Assembly: GCF_965655635.1 (NCBI RefSeq)
Contig: NZ_CBFHHE010000002.1
Span: 62,001 to 126,000, forward strand
Direction of reading: 5' to 3'
Source of the DNA: Nereida sp965655635
GTDB lineage: Bacteria; Pseudomonadota; Alphaproteobacteria; Rhodobacterales; Rhodobacteraceae
Length of the DNA: 64,000 nucleotides
Shown here: piece after piece, positions 15,581 through 23,172 of the stretch
Numbering within the stretch: position 1 is the stretch's first letter
Layout: every line of letters starts with the position of its first letter
Notes under the pieces: model-generated
Told to the model about the DNA's origin: nothing
Database searches by the model: none
Seen by the model: the letters and a program-made list of their open reading frames with translations, nothing else
Program-made: the position numbers and the translations under genes

Positions 15581-16594
15581 TTATTGCACTTCCATGCCCA
15601 TGGCCTTGTAGACGTCCCGATACTGCGCAATGGATCGCGTAATCAAGTCTTTCGCGCCTTCGGTTTCGCGGTAGCTGTCGATCACGGTCATGAACTTGGA
15701 TTCATTGAACGCTTGATAGCTGTCCTCGCAATAGCCTCGCTGGAAAGCCCACTTTAGCCACTCAACACGGTCAGCAGGGGCGTCAGCGTGTACATAGAAA
15801 CCGCGGAAGCGCAGCAGCGCCTCGAAATCCATGCCAGATTCGAGATGGGTCGGCACTTCTGCGAAGGCATCGGGGCGCTCTCCGAAGATTGTCAGGATTG
15901 GCTTGAACTGCCCCGCTTCGAGGAAGTTCCCCACGTCTCCTGGTTGTTCAAACAGCGCGTCGACTTGGCCGCCGAGCAAAGCGCCGTAGCGCGGAGCGCC
16001 CTTGTCGAAAGAGATCTGCTGGATTGACATGCCTGTTGCGTCGGTGATGAACTTCATCGTCACCCGTTCCATTGAGCCTTCTTTGGACACGTTGGCGATA
16101 GTAGCCTTGCCATCCTGCGCTTTTACCCATGCTACGAAGGAGGGCCAGTCGGTAAAGCGGGTCTCGTTGCTGCGGATGTAAATTTGGCTGAAGGTCACCT
16201 GGCTGATTGCCAGGGGGATCAAATCTTCCGCGGGGTTAGGTAGGGCAGAGTTCAGAGCGTGTGCCGATGAGGCGTCGTCGATGTGCTCCAGAACGTTGTA
16301 GCCATCGGCAGGCGCAGCCATGTAGGCTGTCATGCCGACCATCCCGGACCCACCTGGCTTGTGGTCGCGATTAATCGGAATGCCAGTCAACTCTGTCACG
16401 GCTTCAGCCATTGCAGCTGCAACTTGGCCTGAGCCGCCGGCTGGGCCATATGGCACAACCATAGTCAAGGCGCGTTCCGGGAAGCCGCTGGGCTTGTCAA
16501 AATTTGCTTCTGATCGTTTGCATTCAAATGCTGAAACAACGCTGGCGGTGAAAATAGCCGCGACACACGCTGTTGCTCCGAGTAGATTATTCAT
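15581..16594 (-). CDS. tctC: Tripartite tricarboxylate transporter substrate-binding protein TctC
   Basis: From the ATG at 16594, preceded by GGGAGG, the protein has 337 residues. Residues 1-22 form a signal peptide (MNNLLGATACVAAIFTASVV), followed by the mature domain with ALTMVVPYGPAGGSGQ, the conserved first ligand-binding loop. The later segment LLGGQVDALFEQPGDV also fits the TctC/Bug periplasmic binding-protein family. A further 22-codon upstream extension has no signal-peptide character. It captures the substrate in the periplasm for TctAB. An AT-rich promoter region with an inverted repeat lies upstream, divergent from the matA region. Confidence 0.9.
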   Translation of the reverse strand: MNNLLGATACVAAIFTASVVSAFECKRSEANFDKPSGFPERALTMVVPYGPAGGSGQVAAAMAEAVTELTGIPINRDHKPGGSGMVGMTAYMAAPADGYNVLEHIDDASSAHALNSALPNPAEDLIPLAISQVTFSQIYIRSNETRFTDWPSFVAWVKAQDGKATIANVSKEGSMERVTMKFITDATGMSIQQISFDKGAPRYGALLGGQVDALFEQPGDVGNFLEAGQFKPILTIFGERPDAFAEVPTHLESGMDFEALLRFRGFYVHADAPADRVEWLKWAFQRGYCEDSYQAFNESKFMTVIDSYRETEGAKDLITRSIAQYRDVYKAMGMEVQ

Positions 16595-16683
16595 ATTTTT
16601 CCTCCCAAAAGACAGCAGTCCTGTCCTCCCAAACGAAACCACCGTCCATTTACCAACCACATGAGCGCGGTTGCGAACCTTGA

Positions 16684-16722
16684 ATTCTAAACAATGAAAA
16701 CACTAATGCAAATTGTTTCATT
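16684..16722 (-). promoter_or_regulatory. Putative tctC promoter with overlapping operator-like inverted repeat
   Basis: On the minus strand TTGCAT (16706-16711) and TAGAAT (16684-16689) are separated by 16 bases, a plausible -35/-10 pair about 90 bases before the tctC start. An imperfect inverted repeat, AATGAAAACA (16693-16702) against TGTTTCATT (16714-16722), spans the spacer and the -35. That placement suits a regulator controlling the TctCBA-dehydrogenase-ligase operon. No regulator gene for it is in this block. Confidence 0.4.
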
Positions 16723-16816
16723 TTGTTGAGGTTTAAGATTTTTAAGTAATTGAAAAAAAGTAAAAATTGTTATTCTCGTTGAGGGGGTGGTGACAAAAGT
16801 AACGTCGCTGACGCGT

Positions 16817-17040
16817 TTTTTACTCTTTGTGGAAGTCCATGGTCGATCGAATATTCGCCGTTGCTGAGATCACTTCCACCCAGGGAATTGCCCGATTCTG
16901 TGAAAGCCTTGTTGATAGAACTAGGCAAAGACATTGAAGCCGCAGGGGACGATTTGGCGTTCCTATATTCAATTTTGAATTGCCAGGCCTGTCGACATTA
17001 GCCGCACTTTCCATAATTATCGTAATTCTGATGCTTTAAG
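16817..17040 (+). pseudogene. Decayed internal fragment of malonyl-CoA decarboxylase (matA remnant)
   Basis: Just before intact matA, and in the same direction, lies a degraded copy of part of it. The best frame, 16888-16989, encodes 34 residues (including LYSILNCQA), and 17 of 34 match matA residues encoded near 17741-17842 by my hand alignment. To the left, TTTGTGGAAGT at 16827 matches the FVEV-coding stretch of matA, but in a shifted frame. To the right, CTGTCGACATTAGCCGCACTTTCC at about 16989 matches matA near 17924 after loss of roughly 80 intervening bases. Frameshifts and the deletion exclude function. The divergence suggests an old resident copy rather than a recent tandem duplication. 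Confidence 0.75.
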
Positions 17041-17059
17041 CCATGATAGGAGAGGCGAT

Positions 17060-18298
17060 GTGAGCTATTTCAGCGAGTTGGTTTCAACTGTATTTGAGCG
17101 GCGCTATCAAAAGGCGCTCTCGAATGAAGTTGCTGACAGAACCGCATCGGAGTTGTGCGAAGACCTGCTTAGCAGTCACGGAGAGGTGTCAGGTGTCACT
17201 CTGGCACGCAACCTGCTGGATCGCTACGCGGGTATGACCCATGAGGAGAAAACAGCGTTTTTCGAATTCATGGCTCATGATCTTGAGATCAACCCGGATG
17301 ACGTCATCAGTTCGCTAGAGAAGTACCGAGAGAAACCGGCCAAAGGCACGTACTGTGCCTTTGCTGCCGCATGTGAGCCGCGCCGTCAGGAACTAGCACG
17401 ACGCCTTAATCAGGTTCCTGGTGCGACCGGACAATTGGTTCAGATGCGCAAGGACCTGTTGGGCATGATGAAAAACCGCCCTGATCTGGAACCGGTAGAC
17501 GTAGATTTCAGGCATTTATTTGCGTCGTGGTTCAATCGTGGTTTTTTGGTGCTGCGGCCCATCGATTGGTCAAGCCCTGCGGAAATCCTTGAAAAAATCA
17601 TTGCCTACGAGGCGGTGCACGAAATTGATAGCTGGGATGATTTGCGCCGCAGATTAAAACCGACTGATCGGCGTTGTTTTGGCTTTTTTCACCCGTCGAT
17701 GGCAGACGAGCCACTCATCTTCGTGGAGGTGGCTTTGACGAAGGGTGTGCCCAATTCTGTTCAGGGCTTGCTCACAAATGACCGCGTAGAGATTGAAGCC
17801 GAAGATGCCGACACAGCGGTCTTTTACTCAATTTCGAACTGCCAAGCAGGTTTAGCCGGTATTTCGTTTGGCAATTCTCTGATCAAGCAAGTCGTCTCTG
17901 ATCTGTCAAAGGACCTACCTAACTTGTCGACATTCGTGACGCTTTCCCCAATTCCGGGGCTGAATAAATGGCTTGGCGGTACTGACTTGGACATCTTAGA
18001 AGAGGCCGACAACCAAGCTGTTGCGGCGCATTATTTGCTTGAGGCGAAAAGGTCCGATGGGATGCCGTTCGACCCTGTTGCGCGGTTCCACTTGGGCAAT
18101 GGCGCGCTGGTTTACGCCGTTCACGCAGAGGCAGACACGTCACCAAACGGGCGCAAGCAATCTAATGGGGCAATGGTGAATTACCTCTACGATGTTTCCC
18201 AAATTTCACAAAACCACGAGAAATTCGTGGGCGAACGGACTGTCGTCGCATCCGCTGCTGTCAAAGCGCTGAGCGGATCGGTCGCGCCCAAAAGTTAA
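17060..18298 (+). CDS. matA: Malonyl-CoA decarboxylase
   Basis: The 412-residue protein starts at a GTG preceded by TAGGAGAGG with good spacing. It has the two-part malonyl-CoA decarboxylase structure: an N-terminal helical domain (about 1-150) and a C-terminal GNAT-like catalytic domain. The latter carries CFGFFHPSMADEPLIFVEVA near residue 209, the invariant FYSISNCQAGLAGISFGN near 254 and TFVTLSPIPGLNKWL near 292. It converts malonyl-CoA to acetyl-CoA and CO2. The gene is followed 11 bases later by malonyl-CoA synthetase, giving the classical malonate-use pair. A decayed copy of part of this gene lies immediately upstream. Confidence 0.93.
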   Translation: MSYFSELVSTVFERRYQKALSNEVADRTASELCEDLLSSHGEVSGVTLARNLLDRYAGMTHEEKTAFFEFMAHDLEINPDDVISSLEKYREKPAKGTYCAFAAACEPRRQELARRLNQVPGATGQLVQMRKDLLGMMKNRPDLEPVDVDFRHLFASWFNRGFLVLRPIDWSSPAEILEKIIAYEAVHEIDSWDDLRRRLKPTDRRCFGFFHPSMADEPLIFVEVALTKGVPNSVQGLLTNDRVEIEAEDADTAVFYSISNCQAGLAGISFGNSLIKQVVSDLSKDLPNLSTFVTLSPIPGLNKWLGGTDLDILEEADNQAVAAHYLLEAKRSDGMPFDPVARFHLGNGALVYAVHAEADTSPNGRKQSNGAMVNYLYDVSQISQNHEKFVGERTVVASAAVKALSGSVAPKS

Positions 18299-18309
18299 GG
18301 AGACTGATC

Positions 18310-19827
18310 ATGGCGAACCCGTTATTTGATACACTTTTCGGACGGCACCAAGGTAAGGCAACACCTTTCTTGGAGACGCCTGACGGGACAATCATTACCC
18401 ATAGTCAGTTCCTTGATCTGGCCGCGCAATATGCACATGTGCTGGTGGAATCGGGTGTCGAGCCCGGCGACCGTGTTGCAGTTCAGATCGGCAAATCCCC
18501 CCAAGCTTTAGCCGTCTACGCGGCATGTGTTCAGGCTGGGATCGTGTTCCTACCTTTGAACACGGCTTACACGCCTGATGAAGTCTCGTACTTTGTTGAA
18601 AATAGCGGCGCGCGCATACTGCTGTGCGATGGCAAGCGGTCTGAGGCTTTGGCCCCCATCGCCGCGGCAAATGGTGCCATTCTTGAGACTATGAATAGCG
18701 ACGGCAGCGGTAGTTTTGCTACCAAAGCCGCCCTCATGGCTTCTGTATTTTCAGCGGTTGAATGCTCGGAAAATGACTTGGCCGCGTTCCTTTATACGTC
18801 TGGGACCACAGGTCGCTCAAAAGGTGCCATGCTGACGCAAGCCAACCTGCTTTCAAACTGCACAACTCTGACAAAAGAGTGGGCGTTCACATCCGATGAT
18901 GTGCTGCTTCATGCGCTTCCGATTTTTCATACCCATGGGCTGTTTGTGGCAACAAACATAGCGTTACTGGCGGGTAGTAAAGTCATCTTTATGCCTAAGT
19001 TTGATCTGGATGTGATCATTGCCCATATGCCCAAGGCAACCACGATGATGGGGGTCCCGACCTTCTACACGCGTTTATTGGAGGATCCGCGTTTTACAAA
19101 AGATCTTGCGCAGCACATGCGTCTGTTCATTTCTGGAAGCGCGCCTTTGTTGGCGGAAACCCACGTACAATTCGAACAGCGCACAGGCCACCGTATTCTT
19201 GAGCGTTACGGCATGACCGAGACCAACATGAATACGTCTAACCCTTACCAGGGCGAGCGTCGCGCCGGTACGGTTGGCTTCCCGCTTCCGGGTGTTGAGG
19301 TCAAAATTACCGACAGCAATACCGGAGCTACTTTGCCTCAAGGCGAGATCGGCGAAATCGAAATACGTGGACCCAACGTCTTTAAGGGATACTGGCAGAT
19401 GCCCGAAAAAACAGCAGAGGAGCTACGTGAGAACGGGTTTTTCATCACAGGGGATTTGGGCCAGATCGACGAAGATGGCTATCTGCACATCGTTGGGCGC
19501 AACAAGGATCTGATTATTTCGGGTGGCTATAATATATACCCAAAGGAAATTGAATTGCTGCTCGATGCCGAAGATGGTGTTCTTGAAAGTGCAGTCGTAG
19601 GAGTTCCACATCCAGATTTTGGCGAAACGGTCCTTGGTATTCTTGTTGCCAAACCTGGGGCAGAACTTGATCTTGATGCGGTCAAACAGAGTATCTCAAC
19701 CTCGCTTGCCCGCTTCAAGCACCCGCAAAAACTGATTGTTGTTCCTGAGCTTCCACGCAACACGATGGGCAAAGTGCAGAAGAAGGCGCTACGCGAAGAG
19801 TACAAAGACTTATTCGTTCCTGCATGA
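18310..19827 (+). CDS. matB: Malonyl-CoA synthetase (malonate-CoA ligase)
   Basis: This is a 505-residue adenylate-forming enzyme with the P-loop FLYTSGTTGRSKGAMLTQAN (about 161-180), LERYGMTETNMNTSNPYQGE (about 297-316), the hinge GRNKDLIISGGYNIYPKEIE (about 397-416) and a C-terminal GKVQKKALRE carrying the catalytic lysine. The RYGMTETNMN segment is characteristic of the MatB subgroup. It makes malonyl-CoA from malonate, CoA and ATP, which the adjacent MatA decarboxylates. The ribosome site AAGGAG precedes the ATG. No dedicated MatC carrier is present, so malonate may enter through the neighbouring TRAP or TTT system. Confidence 0.92.
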   Translation: MANPLFDTLFGRHQGKATPFLETPDGTIITHSQFLDLAAQYAHVLVESGVEPGDRVAVQIGKSPQALAVYAACVQAGIVFLPLNTAYTPDEVSYFVENSGARILLCDGKRSEALAPIAAANGAILETMNSDGSGSFATKAALMASVFSAVECSENDLAAFLYTSGTTGRSKGAMLTQANLLSNCTTLTKEWAFTSDDVLLHALPIFHTHGLFVATNIALLAGSKVIFMPKFDLDVIIAHMPKATTMMGVPTFYTRLLEDPRFTKDLAQHMRLFISGSAPLLAETHVQFEQRTGHRILERYGMTETNMNTSNPYQGERRAGTVGFPLPGVEVKITDSNTGATLPQGEIGEIEIRGPNVFKGYWQMPEKTAEELRENGFFITGDLGQIDEDGYLHIVGRNKDLIISGGYNIYPKEIELLLDAEDGVLESAVVGVPHPDFGETVLGILVAKPGAELDLDAVKQSISTSLARFKHPQKLIVVPELPRNTMGKVQKKALREEYKDLFVPA

Positions 19828-20316
19828 TGTCACGGTGTAACGTGAGGTTGCATTTGCGCATCTCATAGGTCGGTTGTCAGCAGACAGAATGATGGGTGAG
19901 GCTGCGGCGTTGCCGATCACTTTGCGGCTGTTTCGCTAGCGGAGGGCAGGGGGGTCACTTGGACCACTCTCTGTGTTCCAAGGCTACTGTAGCCTTGGCT
20001 CAACCAAATTTAGGCTAATCCTATGGAATTTAAGGTGCGCAATACCAAGCGCTGGCAGGCATCTTATCGTTTCTGGTGACCTAAAGGTTGGCGTTAAGTA
20101 GTCTGTGCGCGTTTACGCCATTTGCTACACTTGTGCATTAGCTGGGTATATAAGTTTGAAGAGTTATATCGTCACGTCCATCGTGATTAAGTAATAGCGC
20201 TGAAGTTTACAGACCGATCCGGTTTTCCCGCGTTTCAATGTACGAAATATAGTTTTTAATTGCATGCGATATCTAAAGTGCATCACCGTAACAGCGGCTA
20301 TGTCTTGAGGTGTAAA
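19828..20316. other. Intergenic region with a perfect hairpin at 19978-19998
   Basis: These 489 bases lie between matB and the 3' end of tRNA-Cys. They hold a perfect 9-bp inverted repeat, CCAAGGCTA-CTG-TAGCCTTGG, with no T-run. It may end or stabilise the matAB message. A short 18-codon frame at 20023-20079 (MEFKVRNTKRW...) is seen but has no ribosome site. No integrase, transposase or other RNA gene is recognisable. Confidence 0.45.
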
Positions 20317-20390
20317 TGGAGGCGAGTACCGGAATCGAACCGGTGTACACGGATTTGCAATCCGCTGCGTCACCACTCCGCCAACTCGCC
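20317..20390 (-). tRNA. tRNA-Cys (GCA anticodon)
   Basis: On the minus strand the sequence folds as a cloverleaf. The acceptor stem is GGCGAGT with ACTCGCC, the anticodon stem CGGAT/ATCCG encloses the loop TTGCAAA with GCA at positions 34-36, and the T arm is CCGGTTCGATTCCGG. The discriminator base is U, as expected for cysteine, and CCA is encoded (TGG at 20317-20319 on the plus strand). The length is 74 bases including CCA. Confidence 0.97.
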
Positions 20391-20556
20391 TCGTGCGTTT
20401 GCAATGCAATCGCGTGGTGTAGCGTTGATTTAGCGGTGCAGTTGCCATTGCACAACCCAAAATCGTCTGCTGCGTACTGACTGCGAACGCCATTGCAGCC
20501 TTCTTTGTGCTGTGGCAAAAGCACGGACATATCCAGCAGCCAACGGGATCTACGAT

Positions 20557-21210
20557 ATGAGCGATTTTGCAACACGCCGCCGCATAATGGTCGACACACA
20601 AGTACGTCCGTCGGACGTCACGAAGTTCCCGATTATTGATGCAATGTTGTCGATCCCGCGTGAGGTCTACGTACCATCCTCAAAGCGTGAAGCGGCTTAC
20701 ATGGACGGTGAAGTTGCATTGGGCGGGGGGCGTGTTTTGTTAGAAGCACGCAGCTTTGCCAAGCTTCTTGATGCGCTGACCATCGACACTGACGACCTTG
20801 TTCTCGACGTGGCCTGTGGGCACGGCTACTCCACGGCGGTTTTGGGACATATGGCTGGGGCTGTTGTTGGTTTGGAAAGTGATGCTGAGATGGCCGAGAT
20901 TGCTCAGAGTAATCTATCAGAAAACAGTATCGATAACGCGGCCGTCAAAGATTGTGGCTTAGCGGATGGGGCGGCTTCTGAGGGGCCTTTTGATGTGATC
21001 GTGATTAACGGTGGCGTGGAAGTTGTACCGGATGCGTTGCTGGCACAGCTAAAAGACGGCGGCCGTATTGGTGCGATTATGATGGAAAACGCGCTTGGCC
21101 GCGCCATGATCGGTCACAAACAAGATGGTAAAGTGAGCTGGCGTTTCGCATTCAACGCAAACGCGCCGATCCTGCCAGATTTCCAAGCGGCAACTGCCTT
21201 TCAGCTTTGA
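20557..21210 (+). CDS. pcm: Protein-L-isoaspartate O-methyltransferase family protein
   Basis: The 217-residue protein starts at the ATG at 20557 (MSDFATRRRIMVDTQVRPSD), the usual beginning in alphaproteobacteria; a 15-codon upstream extension is not conserved. The SAM-binding motif VLDVACGHGYSTAVLGHMAG is near residue 87. The VDTQVRPSDVT start and PREVYVP segment are typical. Family members methylate isoaspartyl residues for protein repair, though this alphaproteobacterial subgroup lacks some classical catalytic-loop residues. The gene precedes tolC, an arrangement I associate with related genomes, and overlaps the putative tolC promoter at its stop. Confidence 0.85.
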   Translation: MSDFATRRRIMVDTQVRPSDVTKFPIIDAMLSIPREVYVPSSKREAAYMDGEVALGGGRVLLEARSFAKLLDALTIDTDDLVLDVACGHGYSTAVLGHMAGAVVGLESDAEMAEIAQSNLSENSIDNAAVKDCGLADGAASEGPFDVIVINGGVEVVPDALLAQLKDGGRIGAIMMENALGRAMIGHKQDGKVSWRFAFNANAPILPDFQAATAFQL

Positions 21211-21235
21211 CACTCTGAAAACTATACTAGATAGT
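21207..21235 (+). promoter_or_regulatory. Putative sigma-70-type promoter of tolC
   Basis: A perfect TTGACA at 21207-21212 and GATAGT at 21230-21235 are separated by 17 bases. The -35 overlaps the pcm stop codon, and the pair lies about 60 bases before the tolC start. The placement and spacing are good but the -10 is only partly consensus. Confidence 0.45.
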
Positions 21236-21293
21236 TCAGCTAAGGTGGGACGTGGTTTTCGCGCCCGCAGCTGATCTCTAGGAAGCTTTTCTA

Positions 21294-22670
21294 ATGTTCT
21301 CAACGCCTCGTCGTCTCGCGTATCTTCTTGCAACTGCGATCACCATCTTTTCAGCTCTGGTGCCTCAGGCATCTGCTGCGGATAGTTTAAAAGACGCGTT
21401 GATCGGGGCCTACAAACACTCGGGTCTGTTGCAACAGCAGCGCGCGCTGCTACGTGCTGCTGACGAAGATGTGGCGCAGTCAATGGCTGCGCTGAAGCCG
21501 GTCATTGCTTTTTCTGCGGCGGCGACTGGCACAAACCAAAATTTTTTGAATTCGTTTGACTACAGCGCTTCTGGAACACTTTCGGCGCAGATCACACTTT
21601 ACGATAACAACCGCTCTCGGCTTGGGGCAGAGGCCGCTAAAGAGGCTGTTCTGGCGGGTCGTGAAGGGCTTGTTTTGGCTGAACAGCAGATTTTGCTCCG
21701 CGCAATTGACGCGTATCTTGACGTCCGGCGTCAGCGCCAATTGGTGGCGCTTCGCAATAATAACCTGACCTTGCTGAACCGCGAATTGCGCGCCGCTCAG
21801 GACCGCTTTGACGTCGGCGAAGTGACGCGAACAGATGTTGCCCTTGCAGAGGCTCGTATGGCCAGCGCGCGTGGTGATCTTGCGTCTGCGCAAGGTGCGC
21901 TTAGCCGTGCAATGGCGGAATATGCAAACGCCGTTGGGCGTAAGCCGGGTGATTTGCAAGCGGTCAAGCCTGTTCCAAGTCCTGCAAAATCAATCGCAGC
22001 GGCGGCAGAATTTGCACAGCGTAACCACCCAAGCGTAAAGCGTGCGCAGCGTGAAGTGACCGTTGCCGAGTTGAATGTAGCACGCGCCGAAGCAGCTATG
22101 GGCAGCACAGTAACGCTTAAGGGCGTTATCGGGGTTGATGATGATTTTGACACGATCGAAACCGCCCAAATCGAACTAAGTCAGCCAATTTACCAAGGTG
22201 GTAGTCTGTCGTCCCTGGTGCGCCAAGCTCAAGCGCGTCGTGACGCAAGCCTGGCAAATGTGCATGTTGCGAGCAACGATGTGCGTCAATCAGTTGAGAA
22301 CGCCTTTGCGGATTTGTCTATTGGACGGGCACAAATTGAGTCGGCCGAGCGTCAGGTGCGTGCTGCACAAACGGCATTTAACGGGGTGCGTGAAGAAGCA
22401 AAGCTTGGTGCACGGACGACACTTGATGTGCTTGATGCTGAGCAGGAACTGTTGAACGCGCGCACACAACGCATTAGCGCGTTGATAGACGAACGGCGTG
22501 CATCCTACGGGGTGCTGGTTGCCATGGGACTTTTGACTGCTGATTATCTGGAGCTCGGCATTCAGACATATGACCCCGCTGGTTACTATGAGTTGGTCAA
22601 AGATGGTCCGACGAAAAAATCCAAGCAGGGCCAACAGCTTGATCGTATTCTCAAAGGCCTGAGCAAGTAA
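21294..22670 (+). CDS. tolC: TolC family outer membrane efflux protein
   Basis: The 458-residue protein has an N-terminal signal peptide ending near ASA-AD (about residues 27-30). It has two repeats of the outer membrane efflux protein domain, each with long Ala/Gln-rich helices, including RFDVGEVTRTDVALAEARMA (about 175-194) and EEAKLGARTTLDVLDAEQEL (about 365-384). These repeat motifs are diagnostic for TolC. It forms the trimeric outer-membrane channel of type I secretion and drug efflux systems. AGGAAGC precedes the ATG. No inner-membrane partner is adjacent, so it probably serves several exporters. Confidence 0.93.
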   Translation: MFSTPRRLAYLLATAITIFSALVPQASAADSLKDALIGAYKHSGLLQQQRALLRAADEDVAQSMAALKPVIAFSAAATGTNQNFLNSFDYSASGTLSAQITLYDNNRSRLGAEAAKEAVLAGREGLVLAEQQILLRAIDAYLDVRRQRQLVALRNNNLTLLNRELRAAQDRFDVGEVTRTDVALAEARMASARGDLASAQGALSRAMAEYANAVGRKPGDLQAVKPVPSPAKSIAAAAEFAQRNHPSVKRAQREVTVAELNVARAEAAMGSTVTLKGVIGVDDDFDTIETAQIELSQPIYQGGSLSSLVRQAQARRDASLANVHVASNDVRQSVENAFADLSIGRAQIESAERQVRAAQTAFNGVREEAKLGARTTLDVLDAEQELLNARTQRISALIDERRASYGVLVAMGLLTADYLELGIQTYDPAGYYELVKDGPTKKSKQGQQLDRILKGLSK

Positions 22671-22743
22671 CCACATTACGCGTGTGATTTACCGTTTGCG
22701 CAGCAACCTGTTGTCGCGCGCGGGATGCTCGGCTAGTGTTGCA

Positions 22744-22843
22744 NNNNNNNNNNNNNNNNNNNNNNNNNNNNNNNNNNNNNNNNNNNNNNNNNNNNNNNNN
22801 NNNNNNNNNNNNNNNNNNNNNNNNNNNNNNNNNNNNNNNNNNN
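22744..22843. other. Assembly gap of exactly 100 N
   Basis: The run of exactly 100 unknown bases is a common scaffold placeholder for a gap of unknown length. The reading frame of the following gene cannot be followed across it, and any sequence between tolC and that gene is missing. Confidence 0.95.
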
Positions 22844-23172
22844 TCGTGGCGTTTTTTACCGGTGACGCAAAATCCCCGGCGTCTCAGGTGCCTCCATATG
22901 AGGATCAAGAAGCTGAGGCGGCGCTTTTGTCGGATGCGGACCTGTCATCAATCGTGGCGGATGAGGTTGGTCCGGAAACTTCGGCAAATTCAGCTGAAGA
23001 CGAAAACATGTTCCAAGAGCATGTTATGGATGAAGATGCTCTGCGCGAGTTGATCGGTAAACTTGTCCGTGAGGAGCTTCAAGGCGAGTTGGGTGAGCAG
23101 ATCAGCCGTAATGTCCGAAAACTGGTACGGCGCGAAATTCACCGCGCAATGGCAAGTATCGATCTAGATTAG
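22844..23172 (+). CDS. DUF2497-type protein, 5' end lost in assembly gap
   Basis: About 108 C-terminal residues are present, in a frame open from the gap edge to the TAG at 23170-23172. The first part is acidic and low in complexity. The last 50 residues are the conserved piece, DEDALRELIGKLVREELQGE followed by ISRNVRKLVRREIHRAM, typical of a small conserved protein found next to tolC in Rhodobacterales and classed, as I recall, with DUF2497. Its function is unknown. The N-terminus is inside or beyond the N run. The last four bases overlap the stop of the convergent cobQ. Confidence 0.7.

Noticed and set aside
16820..17014. 64-codon minus-strand frame before matA
   Set aside because: The same DNA aligns on the plus strand with a fragment of matA, so the minus frame is incidental.
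19978..19998. The perfect hairpin as a classical terminator of matB
   Set aside because: There is no T-run after either strand of the stem, so it is only noted as a hairpin.
20023..20079. 18-codon frame MEFKVRNTKRW... between matB and tRNA-Cys
   Set aside because: No ribosome site and no conservation that I can judge; too short to call a gene or an integrase remnant.
20164..20601. 145-codon minus-strand frame
   Set aside because: It runs through the tRNA-Cys gene and has no coding character.
22684..23172. A continuous 162-codon gene across the N run
   Set aside because: The 100 N are a placeholder of unknown true length, so the frame on the two sides cannot be joined.
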